From positions 1-47,428 of the IMG/VR virus record IMGVR_UViG_3300032579_001181: DNA of 47,428 nt. One strand, written 5' to 3'. Made by a program: the position numbers and the translations under genes. This document shows, in pieces, positions 23,869 through 32,078 of this stretch (the first letter of the stretch is position 1; every line of letters begins with the position of its first letter). Source of the DNA: a virus. Below the pieces are notes generated by a model. It did no database searches and was not told where the DNA came from. It was given only the letters and a program-made list of their open reading frames with translations.

Positions 23869-24288
23869 TTAAGTTTTACGTTTTTTATTATACTCTAAAG
23901 CAGCAACAATACCACGCAATTCATCACCATTGCAGAAGCGCAAATCTTCTTTGTTATACATCTTTTTTGCCATACCTTTGGCATACGCCCAAGGGTAGCC
24001 GCCATCAGCAAGTAATGCACCAATTTTATCCAGCATTGGCTGATTGTGGTTGACGACATCAGGCTGTGGCTCTTTGGGTGTAACGGTGAAACCTTTGGAT
24101 TTTAGCGTGTCGAGTATTTTGCGTAGTTCTGGCATGGTGCAGTCTTTAGACGATGTTTTGCCCACAGTGTTTTGCAGTACTTCACGATAAGTACTGTCAT
24201 CGAGTGCCAGCTCATTTTTGGCGACATGAATCAACTTGATGAGCTTGCCTCGTTCAATTTGGGCTTTGGTTTTGGGTTTGGCTGCCAT
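23869..24288 (-). CDS. gemA: GemA-like regulatory protein (Mu gp16, DUF1018)
   Basis: The 139-residue protein contains KLIHVAKNELALDDSTYREV, the DUF1018/GemA hallmark, and a C-terminal PWAYAKGMAKKMY followed by LRFCNGDELRGIVAALEY. In Mu, GemA alters host gene expression and DNA supercoiling. It lies 2 nt from the DUF2786 gene and 48 nt ahead of mor, the expected order. Confidence 0.9.
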   Translation of the reverse strand: MAAKPKTKAQIERGKLIKLIHVAKNELALDDSTYREVLQNTVGKTSSKDCTMPELRKILDTLKSKGFTVTPKEPQPDVVNHNQPMLDKIGALLADGGYPWAYAKGMAKKMYNKEDLRFCNGDELRGIVAALEYNKKRKT

Positions 24289-24290
24289 GA

Positions 24291-25007
24291 TTAATTCTCC
24301 AATAGTCCAGTGTGATGTGATCCATTCATCGCATTGTGCAGTTGTGCATTTTTGCCTTCCATGTGACCATTCAAGTAATCATTCACCGATGCAGTAGCTT
24401 TTGAGTTACTAACCCTATCCAAGGCTTTGCCAGTGGCTAGGTTTTTAGATTTCATTTTTTGCTTAATCAAATCCTTGTTCACGCTAGGTGGTGCAAGATT
24501 TCTAATAATCTTTTCCACACTATCTACCCATCCAAGACAAAATTCATCCGCTCGAGCGTATTTATTTTTTGCCAGTCGAACACGATTGAGCTTGGTCTTG
24601 ATATATTCACGTCGGGCGGTTTTAAGCTGACGATTGAGTACATCAAAAGCATAACTAGCAATTTCCGCATACATATCTAAACCAACAAATACCCAGCTAT
24701 TTTCATACTTAACTTTATCCCAATAGAATCCATCCGACTTACTTTGAATATAAAAATCACAGCCAAAAATATGAGCAATCAAGTAAGCTAGATTTACTTG
24801 GTATTGGACAGGTTTTCGACTTGCTGAAGTATCAGCCTTTGACTCTTTTATATCGGCTAATTCAACATCATCCAAACTAATACTATGTTTTTGCATCATG
24901 GCATGAGCCTGACGCAATGCCGTTGCTGCTTCATTCTCATTGGATGATTTGCTCAGACCTAGGCAGTGTTTTATTTTTCGTAAAATACTATCTCTATCAT
25001 TACCCAT
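24291..25007 (-). CDS. DUF2786 protein of Mu-like phages
   Basis: The 238-residue protein begins with RDSILRKIKHCLGLSKSSNE, NEAATALRQAHAMMQKHSIS, a clear DUF2786 domain in the first 55 residues. The rest is a basic region (ARREYIKTKLNRVRLAKNKY) likely to bind nucleic acid. Its role is unknown. It follows HU after a strong terminator, so it may be read from a separate promoter or by read-through. Confidence 0.8.
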   Translation of the reverse strand: MGNDRDSILRKIKHCLGLSKSSNENEAATALRQAHAMMQKHSISLDDVELADIKESKADTSASRKPVQYQVNLAYLIAHIFGCDFYIQSKSDGFYWDKVKYENSWVFVGLDMYAEIASYAFDVLNRQLKTARREYIKTKLNRVRLAKNKYARADEFCLGWVDSVEKIIRNLAPPSVNKDLIKQKMKSKNLATGKALDRVSNSKATASVNDYLNGHMEGKNAQLHNAMNGSHHTGLLEN

Positions 25008-25032
25008 AACTTTTCCTTATTTTTGTTACAAA

Positions 25033-25062
25033 AAAGGCGTGTCACCAACGCAACACGCCTTT
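25033..25062 (-). terminator. Rho-independent terminator after the HU gene
   Basis: AAAGGCGTGT and ACACGCCTTT pair perfectly over 10 bp with a 10-nt loop, followed by T residues on the minus strand. It separates HU from the DUF2786-GemA-Mor group. Confidence 0.8.
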
Positions 25063-25081
25063 GGTTAGCGGTAGATTGTGA

Positions 25082-25354
25082 TTAGTTCACAGCATCTTTT
25101 AACGCTTTACCTGCCTTGAAAATTGGGGCTTTTTTGGCAGGTATTTGGATGGCTTCGCCTGTAGCAGGGTTGCGCCCTTTCTTTGCCTTACGTTCGGTGA
25201 CTTTGAATGTGCCAAAACCAACGATTGATAGACCATCACCATGTTTAAGCTCTTCGGTTATTACCTTACCAATCAAGTCCACCACTTCAGTGACTTTGGC
25301 TTTAGCTAGACCTGTATCATCAGCGATACGGGCGATAAGTTCAGATTTATTCAT
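25082..25354 (-). CDS. Phage-encoded HU-like DNA-bending protein
   Basis: The 90-residue protein matches HU/IHF in full length. It starts MNKSELIARIADDTGLAKAK, has LSIVGFGTFKVTERKAKKGR and the GRNPATGEAIQIPA arm motif with its conserved proline, and ends in ALKDAV. ATG 25354 with a strong AAGGAAA ribosome site is chosen over an upstream frame. Mu uses host HU and IHF for transposition, so a phage copy may replace the host factor; that is inference. Confidence 0.92.
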   Translation of the reverse strand: MNKSELIARIADDTGLAKAKVTEVVDLIGKVITEELKHGDGLSIVGFGTFKVTERKAKKGRNPATGEAIQIPAKKAPIFKAGKALKDAVN

Positions 25355-25414
25355 GATATTTTCCTTTTTGGGTTTAGTAAGTGACTTGGAAGCCGCCAAG
25401 CCGTCGGGTTTTAA

Positions 25415-25930
25415 TTATTTAACGTCAACTTCAAACGGTTTAATTTCAAAAAACTCTTGACCGCTTTTGATAGTCACACCTGCCACATCCTTTACTGCTA
25501 GTGGGTCAGCCAAAATAGCTTCTTTATTCACCTCTTCTTTGACGCGGATAAACTGGGTCAAACCCTTTTCTTTGAAACTTGCCAATACATCTTCAATCTT
25601 ACGCAGGCTCACACTCGGTGGGCTAAATCGCCAAGAGACTTCACCCGTGATTAGGTTTGCCGTTTTCAGTCCTTTTTCTAGGATTTTGGTACGATTGGCA
25701 GCGCACCAAATTTCCACCGCCCCTGTCATCTGCTCAATTTCTTGCTTTAGCCCATTGATAGATTCCGTGTAGCCGTTGGTAATGGCTGCCACTTCGTCAT
25801 TCATCTTGGTTTGCAGTCGCAGTACCTCACGATTTTTGTCGCCGATATGACGAATAAAGTCTTGTACTTGCTCAAGGCTTTGACACGCGATGATAGTGGC
25901 GACTGCTTTGATTTTTACTTTTTTAGCCAT
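25415..25930 (-). CDS. gam: Gam-like host nuclease inhibitor
   Basis: The 171-residue protein matches Mu Gam, which binds DNA ends and protects them from RecBCD-type nucleases, much like bacterial Ku. Signature stretches are a long N-terminal helix with QDFIRHIGDKNREVLRLQTK, NRTKILEKGLKTANLITGEV, WRFSPPSVSLRKIEDVLASF and the C-terminal QEFFEIKPFEV. It lies between the zinc-ribbon gene and HU, as in many Mu-like phages. Confidence 0.92.
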   Translation of the reverse strand: MAKKVKIKAVATIIACQSLEQVQDFIRHIGDKNREVLRLQTKMNDEVAAITNGYTESINGLKQEIEQMTGAVEIWCAANRTKILEKGLKTANLITGEVSWRFSPPSVSLRKIEDVLASFKEKGLTQFIRVKEEVNKEAILADPLAVKDVAGVTIKSGQEFFEIKPFEVDVK

Positions 25931-25944
25931 TTGGCTGCTCCTTG

Positions 25945-26508
25945 TTAGTAGTTGGATTTGATACGTTCATAGGTTTCATCTAGGGACTCCCCCGGGTCTC
26001 GTGCTTGGTTTACGATATCCCAAGTTTCTTGCTGGGTACGCCCAGCAAATACAGGCTTTTTCACCCCATTAAATGCCACTGTCTCGCCATGCGCTGCACT
26101 GGCATTGGTGGTTTTAGCAGGCGCATCTTTGCGTGGATCAAACTGCCGCATCACGGCATACAGCCAGTTATGGTTTTTCAGCGGTAAGCTCAAGCGACCT
26201 TCATCACGGGCTTTAATAGCTTGCTCAATTGCCCACACCCACGCAGGGATTGGGGTATCAAACGTGTGACGATCAAATGTTACTTTTCCAGCTTTTACTA
26301 CTGGGTTTAGCTCAGCCAATAGCTTGGCAACACGGTCAAAACTCAAGTCACGACCCACCGAGCGGAACAGTCCAAGATACTGGATAATGGGCGTTTTTAG
26401 TTCTGGTGGCACATCAAACGCTTGCAAAAACGCATCCCCGCCTTTGTTAGCCATGACAAGGCTGTCAAGCGAGTGGGTCGCACCACAGTTTGGGCATTTA
26501 GTTTTCAT
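25945..26508 (-). CDS. Zinc-ribbon early protein of unknown function
   Basis: The 187-residue protein opens with a CPNCGATH zinc-ribbon half and continues with GLFRSVGRDLSFDRVAKLLA and IPAWVWAIEQAIKARDEGRL, a pattern I recognise from unnamed early proteins of Mu/B3-like phages. Only one cysteine pair is visible, so any metal site would need a partner or histidine. The gene starts overlapping the stop of the upstream HTH gene (TAGATG). A replication-related role is a guess. Confidence 0.55.
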   Translation of the reverse strand: MKTKCPNCGATHSLDSLVMANKGGDAFLQAFDVPPELKTPIIQYLGLFRSVGRDLSFDRVAKLLAELNPVVKAGKVTFDRHTFDTPIPAWVWAIEQAIKARDEGRLSLPLKNHNWLYAVMRQFDPRKDAPAKTTNASAAHGETVAFNGVKKPVFAGRTQQETWDIVNQARDPGESLDETYERIKSNY

Positions 26509-26870
26509 CTATCCCCCTTCGGACAACTAGCTTTTGGACAGTAATCACATTTCTGACACGCTTGCCAGTGCCGCAGCTTAGCAGGGTGATGCGTTGGCGC
26601 ATCCCCGTTTGCATGGTCGATACAATATTGACGGCTCACTGTTTCCCCAACGTATGGGCATAGCACTTGCTTGCGGTACTCAATGTACGCATCACGGATT
26701 TTGTCAGTCTTGCCCACATAGTTGCCACTGATAGCCAGTGACAGACTAGGGCGGGCATAGCCGATTTTTTCAGCAATGAGCGTCAGGCTACAGCCATCTT
26801 GCTCCGCTTCTTCTTTGACCGCTTCCATCCAGTTATCGACAGTGACAGGGCTGATTCTTAAAGCACACAT
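26505..26870 (-). CDS. Early HTH protein with C-terminal cysteine cluster
   Basis: The 121-residue protein has an N-terminal helix-turn-helix (CSLTLIAEKIGYARPSLSLA) typical of phage DNA-binding proteins. Its cysteine-rich C-terminus, with ACQKCDYCPKASCP, could bind metal. It overlaps both neighbours, so it belongs to the early operon. No named family; a role in early control is likely. Confidence 0.6.
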   Translation of the reverse strand: MCALRISPVTVDNWMEAVKEEAEQDGCSLTLIAEKIGYARPSLSLAISGNYVGKTDKIRDAYIEYRKQVLCPYVGETVSRQYCIDHANGDAPTHHPAKLRHWQACQKCDYCPKASCPKGDR

Positions 26871-27226
26871 ACCAACAGTCCCCCACAGCTAATCACCAAG
26901 CAAACCACCACAACTTCAAGCCAGCGCAAACGATTCATCACATGACGCATCTGAAATTCAAGCTTCATGATGTCGCTATCAAGCACTTCTTGATTGCGGT
27001 ATAAAGACTCGTTAGTCATACGCTGTTTGCGTAGCCAGTCATCAATCGACTTACCATCCTTCGGCACACGTTTTTTGGGTGCTTGCAGGTGTGGAAATTC
27101 ACTATCTTCATCGGTTGGCACTGGGTAGATGGCACAAGGTTTTAAGGGCTTGTCATCAATTCTTTTCGTGTCGCCCACCCACTGAGCCATTCTTGGGGTG
27201 GTATTTGGAGTTAACGTATTAGTCAC
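26858..27226 (-). CDS. Early protein with C-terminal membrane anchor
   Basis: The 122-residue protein has a polar N-terminal two thirds with a basic helix (MTNESLYRNQEVLDSDIMKL) and ends in one hydrophobic segment (WLEVVVVCLVISCGGLLVCV). That fits a tail-anchored membrane protein facing the cytoplasm. The GTG start at 27226 has a strong AAAGGAAA ribosome site 8 nt upstream and overlaps the previous stop. A longer frame from ATG 27262 would overlap by 43 nt. Function unknown. Confidence 0.55.
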   Translation of the reverse strand: MTNTLTPNTTPRMAQWVGDTKRIDDKPLKPCAIYPVPTDEDSEFPHLQAPKKRVPKDGKSIDDWLRKQRMTNESLYRNQEVLDSDIMKLEFQMRHVMNRLRWLEVVVVCLVISCGGLLVCVL

Positions 27227-27938
27227 GGTCAGTTTCCTTTTGATTTTGTGGTTTTGGGTCATACACGATGATGCCTAGATTTTGGTCAAATACTTTTTTA
27301 CCCCGCAGGATTTGCGGTGGTTTAGCCCCTGTATCTTCGACTAGTCGGTAGGTTGTAAACTCATTAGCATTCACACTCACAGGTTGTAGATAACCAGCAA
27401 TCATCAATAGACGCAGATAAGTGACAATTGCCCCAAGCTGATCAGCGCGTCCAATGACGGCGTTGATTTGACGAGCGTTAAATGTCTTTTGAATGCGCAT
27501 GGCGCGCCAAGCCGCTTCATTGAGCTGCTGTGGTACATATTCACCATGTCGGTTTACACGCGGTGGCTCTTGACCGATATCTTTAATCAGAACAAAGGTC
27601 GGTATGGATTTTTTCCAAATCCCTTTGTTTTTTTGTACATAACCCGTGGCTACCCAGCCATTGATGAGATATTCGATTTGCTTGATGGTGAAAGGCAGCG
27701 TCAGCGCCACATCTTGCACACTTAGCTCTTTACCTGTGCGCAGCAAATCCCACACTTGTTCACGCATGTTGCGGACGGGTGCAGATGGCTTGAAGTCAAA
27801 TGCAGGATTACGCTGCCATTGTTGTTTGATATCACGACGAGATGAACGTGATTTTTTGATGGTTTGATTTTGCTCCAACATAGCTACTCCAACGCTTGGA
27901 GTCAGCTCAGTATCGTTTTTAGTACAGCAACAACACAT
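27219..27938 (-). CDS. Early protein with two winged-helix-like parts
   Basis: The 239-residue protein contains MREQVWDLLRTGKELSVQDV with LPFTIKQIEYLINGWVATGY (residues 57 to 105) and a second similar unit (residues 140 to 190, KTFNARQINAVIGRADQLGA). Both look like winged helices. The start has an excellent AGGAGG site and gives an odd N-terminus of MCCCC. The gene follows MuB by 9 nt. It may bind DNA or a replication partner; I do not know a named family. Confidence 0.65.
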   Translation of the reverse strand: MCCCCTKNDTELTPSVGVAMLEQNQTIKKSRSSRRDIKQQWQRNPAFDFKPSAPVRNMREQVWDLLRTGKELSVQDVALTLPFTIKQIEYLINGWVATGYVQKNKGIWKKSIPTFVLIKDIGQEPPRVNRHGEYVPQQLNEAAWRAMRIQKTFNARQINAVIGRADQLGAIVTYLRLLMIAGYLQPVSVNANEFTTYRLVEDTGAKPPQILRGKKVFDQNLGIIVYDPKPQNQKETDRD

Positions 27939-27947
27939 AACTACCTC

Positions 27948-28730
27948 CTAAAATGACCGTGGTTTTGGCGACTCGCCAGTGATAAAGCCATTGGGCAATA
28001 GACGACGCAAATCTTCCATCACCACGCTACGTTGCCCATTTTCTAAGGCACGTTGCGCTAGCATCTCAAGATTGGTACACACACGGCGAGTCGAGCCGCG
28101 CACTGCGCCAACAAGTTCAGCCAGCACATTTTCATCAATCGCCACTTTTGGGCTATACACTTGTGCCAGTAGCACCGCGTCCGCCACGCTAGCAGGTTGC
28201 GCTTGCACCCAATTCAAGACGCGCCCGTGGAATCGCTCCCAGCGCTCAAGCTTACGTGGTAGCATTTCTTCACCAATGATGATGATTGTGCCTTGACTAG
28301 ACTCATAAATATCCCGAATCATCTCAACTTTCCCAGAGGCAGTAGCTAGGTGGTCAAACTCATCTACGATGAGCGGCTTACCACTTTTTGCCAACTCATC
28401 GGCGATTAGCTGTAGCATCCCAGTCGCGGTACCCACAGGCGCAATGTTCATCTCACGCAGTACTTTTTCAAGAAATGATTTCTTGGTATCGATACTTGAT
28501 GCTTGCACATAGTAGGCACGGGTATGTGTCGCCACAAAACTCGCTGCCACTGACTTGCCAAAGCCACTAGGCGCATAAAACACACAGATACCGGGCAAGT
28601 TATGATGACGGTCAGTGGTGCGAGCGATGGCATCATGCAGTACTGCTACATTGGTCACTTGGGCAATCCCACCCACCGCTTGCACATGCGTCTGGGGAGC
28701 AGAATTGACATTTTTTGCATTTTCTTTCAT
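27948..28730 (-). CDS. Transposition ATPase MuB-like
   Basis: This AAA+ ATPase binds target DNA and activates the transposase; it has 260 residues. The Walker A motif is FYAPSGFGKSVAASF near residue 53, and Walker B is KPLIVDEFDHLA near residue 118. An arginine-rich RGSTRRVCTNLEML sits in the C-terminal helical domain. The N-terminal helical region is shorter than in Mu, a common feature of non-enteric Mu-like phages. It follows MuA by 70 nt. Confidence 0.9.
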   Translation of the reverse strand: MKENAKNVNSAPQTHVQAVGGIAQVTNVAVLHDAIARTTDRHHNLPGICVFYAPSGFGKSVAASFVATHTRAYYVQASSIDTKKSFLEKVLREMNIAPVGTATGMLQLIADELAKSGKPLIVDEFDHLATASGKVEMIRDIYESSQGTIIIIGEEMLPRKLERWERFHGRVLNWVQAQPASVADAVLLAQVYSPKVAIDENVLAELVGAVRGSTRRVCTNLEMLAQRALENGQRSVVMEDLRRLLPNGFITGESPKPRSF

Positions 28731-28756
28731 AATAAAAATTCCTATGTGATTTCGAT

Positions 28757-28784
28757 GTTAGATTGCAACTAACATTTAAATGTT
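28757..28784. promoter_or_regulatory. Palindromic sequences between MuA and MuB
   Basis: GTTAGATTGCAACTAAC is a dyad with GTTAG/CTAAC arms, followed by a perfect 14-bp palindrome AACATTTAAATGTT (28771 to 28784). They lie in the 70-nt gap between the transposase and MuB genes and may be operator or processing sites. Confidence 0.35.
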
Positions 28785-28800
28785 ATTTCCATCATTACGC

Positions 28801-30993
28801 CTATTTCGATAGGCGTTTTGCTATTTCCTCCTCTCGTTCAAGTTGCTCTAAGTGCGCTTCATGTTGCGCCATCTTAATTCGCCAAGTTTTTGACAAAGCG
28901 AATAACTCATGAAAATCAAAATCGTTAGAATCCAACGTTTCACCAGCCGTTTTGCGTTTATCTAACGCAAGCCACCGCTCAAACCTGTCATCATCCGTTT
29001 CTGTCATGATTTTCATATCTGGCACATCATTGACGGCACTGGTCATCATTGGCATTGGCATTGAGATAACCTCCAGCGCTTCAGCTTCGATAGTTTTATT
29101 CAAGGTTGCAAACGCCTTATCAATCTGCTCTTGAGGTAGTCGCATGGTATCGATATGCTCAAGCACACGGCTTGGCGACATCGTTTCAAGAATTTCATTG
29201 CGCTTGACATCATTGCGTTTAAGCTGACCCAATGCCCGTTTCTCATGCGCCTGTTCGATGACAGGTTGAGCAAAGTAAGCCCGCGTATTGGCTTCAAATT
29301 TCGCTACAGCGAGCAGTCGACCACTCACATCACGCACCCACACTTGGCTGGCGTCATGAATGTCATAACCGACATGTACTGTTTCACCGTGGTACTGCTC
29401 AAGCTCACGGCTAAAGTACACATGGTTAAACATCTTGATTTCACCGCGCAGTACCTTGCGCTCAATATATGGACGAAATAAATCGACCACATCCGCCTCA
29501 TGCACCTGTACCAGTGGCTTGCCTAGATTGACCATCATTGTCAATTTTTCATCCCATACTTGTTGCGGTGTCAAATGCTCCTTGCGACCTGTCAACTTGT
29601 TATGGCGTCTTGGATGCGCATGGTGTGGACGGTTGTTATATCGCTGCATCTCGTCATGGCATAGGGTCATAAAATCATCCCAAGCAAGTAGCAGCTTAGA
29701 TTCGCCAAACGTAGCGATATCTTTACGCGTTTTCTTAAACACTTTTTGGCGGGCTTCCTTATCCATGTCCACGCCGATATAGGTTGGCAACCGCTTCGCT
29801 GCCTGTATCCATATTGACTGGTGCGAGCGTTCCACCACGCCTTTAGCTTGACTGTTATAGGGTAGGGAATGGGTCAAGGTTGAGCCAAGTCTATCCATCA
29901 AGCCACTACCATCACGGCTCATCATGGCGTTTTTGTACCCCGAGCCGTTATCCACGTAAAACAGCGCCATTACCCCATTGGTACACACAGCCGTCCGAAT
30001 CGCATCCAGTACTGCTAAGCCACTTTCAGCTAAATCAATACTAAATCCGACCAATTTACGGCTTGCCACATCAATGATGGCGGTAATCTCTGGGCGAAAT
30101 GGTCGACCCGATATGGGATGAGCCACTTCGGCATCAAAAGTATGACCATCGGCGGTATACACGTCAGTGGGGAACAGCTCAGACGTATCACGGCGAATAA
30201 ACGGCTGGATATTTTTAAGCTCACGCGCCCCCATGCGTCCACGTTCCAATTCGACATTGCCCACATGAGTACGCAAAAAATAACTGGCTTGAGCATAGCT
30301 AGGCACATTTTCACCGCCCATCACATTTACCAATTCACGCATGACCATCGATAGGCTAGGCTTAGTCGGCTGCCCCCATAGCTTGAGCAAGGTCGCACCC
30401 CACACTGGCATGGTTACATCACGGTGTTTAGGGGCAAGTACAGCTACTAGACTGTTATCACCTGCATTTTCAGCGAGTTTTAGCCAGTTAAATAGCGTGG
30501 CACGGCTTACTTTGGCATTGCCATCTTTACCGGCTTTCGCATTGGCACGGCGCACGGTGTCAGCAAGGGTCGCGGTTAGCTGACCGTTTTTGCTATCCGT
30601 GGCGAATTTTTCGACGGCTTTGGTTTTGCCCAGTAGGTCAGCCATATCTAAGACATGGCGCACGATAGCAAGGCGAGCGGTACCGCAATCACGCTGCCAG
30701 TCTGCCAATAGGGTAGGGTTGAGGGCTTCCACAGTGGCGACGGGTTTATTTTCAATGGTCGCAGGAAGCTCAACGCTGTCCGCCATTTGCTTAATTTGAA
30801 TACTTTTAGCTACTTCTATATATTCAGTTGGCAATCGATAAGCCTTAGAAACACCACCTTTACCAACATTTCCTTTAACTTCAATATATTCCCAATCTTC
30901 TTTCTTAGCTTTATAATCTAAAGCTTGCCTTGAGTTTGGAAAGTCTGGAATATTCAAAGCCAGTATTTCTTGTAAAGTTAAATACTTTTTCAT
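28801..30993 (-). CDS. Mu-like transposase A (DDE transposase)
   Basis: This catalyses phage transposition and integration; it has 730 residues. The catalytic triad is visible as VYTADGHTFDAEV (D282), ALFYVDNGSGY (D348) and GVVERSHQ (E388). The spacing is like MuA D269/D336/E392. An N-terminal Ner-like DNA-binding domain, a central helical domain, the YNNRPHH region after the catalytic core and a charged C-terminus complete the layout. It overlaps the Ner stop by 4 nt (ATGA). No internal defects. Confidence 0.95.
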   Translation of the reverse strand: MKKYLTLQEILALNIPDFPNSRQALDYKAKKEDWEYIEVKGNVGKGGVSKAYRLPTEYIEVAKSIQIKQMADSVELPATIENKPVATVEALNPTLLADWQRDCGTARLAIVRHVLDMADLLGKTKAVEKFATDSKNGQLTATLADTVRRANAKAGKDGNAKVSRATLFNWLKLAENAGDNSLVAVLAPKHRDVTMPVWGATLLKLWGQPTKPSLSMVMRELVNVMGGENVPSYAQASYFLRTHVGNVELERGRMGARELKNIQPFIRRDTSELFPTDVYTADGHTFDAEVAHPISGRPFRPEITAIIDVASRKLVGFSIDLAESGLAVLDAIRTAVCTNGVMALFYVDNGSGYKNAMMSRDGSGLMDRLGSTLTHSLPYNSQAKGVVERSHQSIWIQAAKRLPTYIGVDMDKEARQKVFKKTRKDIATFGESKLLLAWDDFMTLCHDEMQRYNNRPHHAHPRRHNKLTGRKEHLTPQQVWDEKLTMMVNLGKPLVQVHEADVVDLFRPYIERKVLRGEIKMFNHVYFSRELEQYHGETVHVGYDIHDASQVWVRDVSGRLLAVAKFEANTRAYFAQPVIEQAHEKRALGQLKRNDVKRNEILETMSPSRVLEHIDTMRLPQEQIDKAFATLNKTIEAEALEVISMPMPMMTSAVNDVPDMKIMTETDDDRFERWLALDKRKTAGETLDSNDFDFHELFALSKTWRIKMAQHEAHLEQLEREEEIAKRLSK

Positions 30994-31307
30994 GACATCA
31001 ACTCGGCGACTGTGGTATATTTAGCTGCATAACGTGGACGCACACGGTTGCCTTTAACATCCCAACGAGTAGGAAAAATATACTGTACGGGAATATTTAA
31101 AAAAGTAGCCAACGCAATTTCGCCTTTGGTATATGGTTTTTTAAAAGCTACGCTAACAGCAGAGCGACCAAGACCAGCATTCAGCGAAATTTGCTCAAGT
31201 GTAGAGCCTTGTTTCTCAATCAATGCCTTGATATCAGCAGGATGATAGCTACCATCTGGCTTTTTAGTTAAGCCTTTTAATAATGGATAATCATCAAATA
31301 AAGCCAT
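30990..31307 (-). CDS. Ner-like DNA-binding regulator
   Basis: The 105-residue protein has a helix-turn-helix (LEQISLNAGLGRSAVSVAFK) at residues 33 to 55 and a P-V-Q-Y-I-F-P-T-R-W motif near residue 74, typical of Ner/Nlp proteins. Ner limits early transcription and repressor expression. The ribosome site AAGG lies 8 nt ahead, behind a small hairpin. It lies divergent to the repressor gene, sharing a 262-nt control region. Confidence 0.85.
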   Translation of the reverse strand: MALFDDYPLLKGLTKKPDGSYHPADIKALIEKQGSTLEQISLNAGLGRSAVSVAFKKPYTKGEIALATFLNIPVQYIFPTRWDVKGNRVRPRYAAKYTTVAELMS

Positions 31308-31319
31308 TGTAAAAACCTT

Positions 31320-31339
31320 AAATCAGCTTCGGCTGATTT
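31320..31339. promoter_or_regulatory. Hairpin at the ner leader
   Basis: AAATCAGC and GCTGATTT pair over 8 bp with a 4-nt loop (TTCG on the plus strand). It lies just upstream of the Ner ribosome site and is followed by a T tract on the plus strand, so it may also stop antisense transcripts. Confidence 0.5.
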
Positions 31340-31355
31340 TTTAAAATAGGGTAAT

Positions 31356-31383
31356 GTTAGAATTAATTAACCTTGTTTCTAAC
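31356..31383. promoter_or_regulatory. GTTAGAA-N14-TTCTAAC dyad upstream of ner
   Basis: Two 7-bp arms GTTAGAA and TTCTAAC (8 bp with flanks) are separated by exactly 14 nt. An identical arrangement lies just past the repressor gene (32048 to 32075). Operator for repressor or Ner is likely. Confidence 0.5.
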
Positions 31384-31387
31384 ATTA

Positions 31388-31429
31388 TAGTAAGCAAAAA
31401 AGTATGTGTAAATACTTTTTTGCTTACTA
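31388..31429. repeat. 17-bp perfect inverted repeat in the immunity region
   Basis: TAGTAAGCAAAAAAGTA and its exact complement are separated by 8 nt. Each arm contains a TAAGCAAA box like the other repeats nearby. Either an operator or a strong hairpin. Confidence 0.75.
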
Positions 31430-31481
31430 AATTGAAAAATAAATACTATTCTATTTATGTATATGATTTTAAAAGATAATT

Positions 31482-31541
31482 ATTTTTGCTTAGATTAAAA
31501 ATATTTTTGGTTGCTTTTGCTTAGTCTAAGCAAATCTAAGC
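31482..31541. promoter_or_regulatory. Cluster of TTTGCTTAG operator-like boxes
   Basis: Boxes read TTTTTGCTTAG, TTTTGCTTAG, CTAAGCAAA and CTAAGCAAAAA. Two form the near-perfect palindrome TTTGCTTAGTCTAAGCAAA. They end 28 nt before the repressor start, as autoregulatory operators do. A further copy lies at 32108. Confidence 0.65.
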
Positions 31542-31569
31542 AAAAAATAATAAAGGTATTTAAATTGGT

Positions 31570-32046
31570 ATGAAAAAGAATAAAGAACAGTTGGGCTTAG
31601 AGTTTTGGGAAAGGATGAATACCCTTATTGGAGATGAACGCCCGTATAGTTGGGCAGTTAGACATGATATTCCAAAAGGCTCATTCCAAAGTGCCTATGA
31701 AAGAAAGGCAAAGCCCCTAGATAAAACGCTTGATAAATGGGCAGAATTGATAGGCGTCAATGCTCATTGGCTTAAGACAGGGCAGGGCAACCCACAAGTT
31801 CCTACTATTACCCTAGACCTGCCACCGGAATACAATGACCACCAGCAAGCTATACAGAACATTAGCATGGGCAGACTTATGGAAGCTCTCATCTTTGTCG
31901 ATGAATTCCTAGAGGAAACCAATCGCACCATGACCGCAGAGCATAAAGCAGAACTCGTTATCAAAGTCTGCCACCTGCTTGCCATCATGCCAGAGCTAGA
32001 CGATGACCAAAAACAAGCTCTCAAAGATACTTTAAAAATCGCTTAA
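31570..32046 (+). CDS. Mu-like prophage repressor (CI-type HTH protein)
   Basis: The 158-residue protein has an N-terminal phage CI-like helix-turn-helix (YSWAVRHDIPKGSFQSAYER; the LDKWAELIGVNAHWLKTGQG tail follows). The helical C-terminal half (MEALIFVDEFLEETNRTMTA) is likely to form oligomers. It is divergent from ner and lies on the left-end side, the place of Mu c. No peptidase (LexA-like) domain is visible, so induction would not be through RecA cleavage. Confidence 0.8.
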   Translation: MKKNKEQLGLEFWERMNTLIGDERPYSWAVRHDIPKGSFQSAYERKAKPLDKTLDKWAELIGVNAHWLKTGQGNPQVPTITLDLPPEYNDHQQAIQNISMGRLMEALIFVDEFLEETNRTMTAEHKAELVIKVCHLLAIMPELDDDQKQALKDTLKIA

Positions 32047-32078
32047 CGTTAGAAGTTAATAAAAAACATTCTAACGTT
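32045..32078. promoter_or_regulatory. AACGTTAGAA-N14-TTCTAACGTT dyad after the repressor gene
   Basis: Arms of 10 bp are exact complements with a 14-nt gap and start at the repressor stop. It has the same core and spacing as the dyad at 31356. It may be an operator or, with its A/T-rich loop, a weak terminator. Confidence 0.55.
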
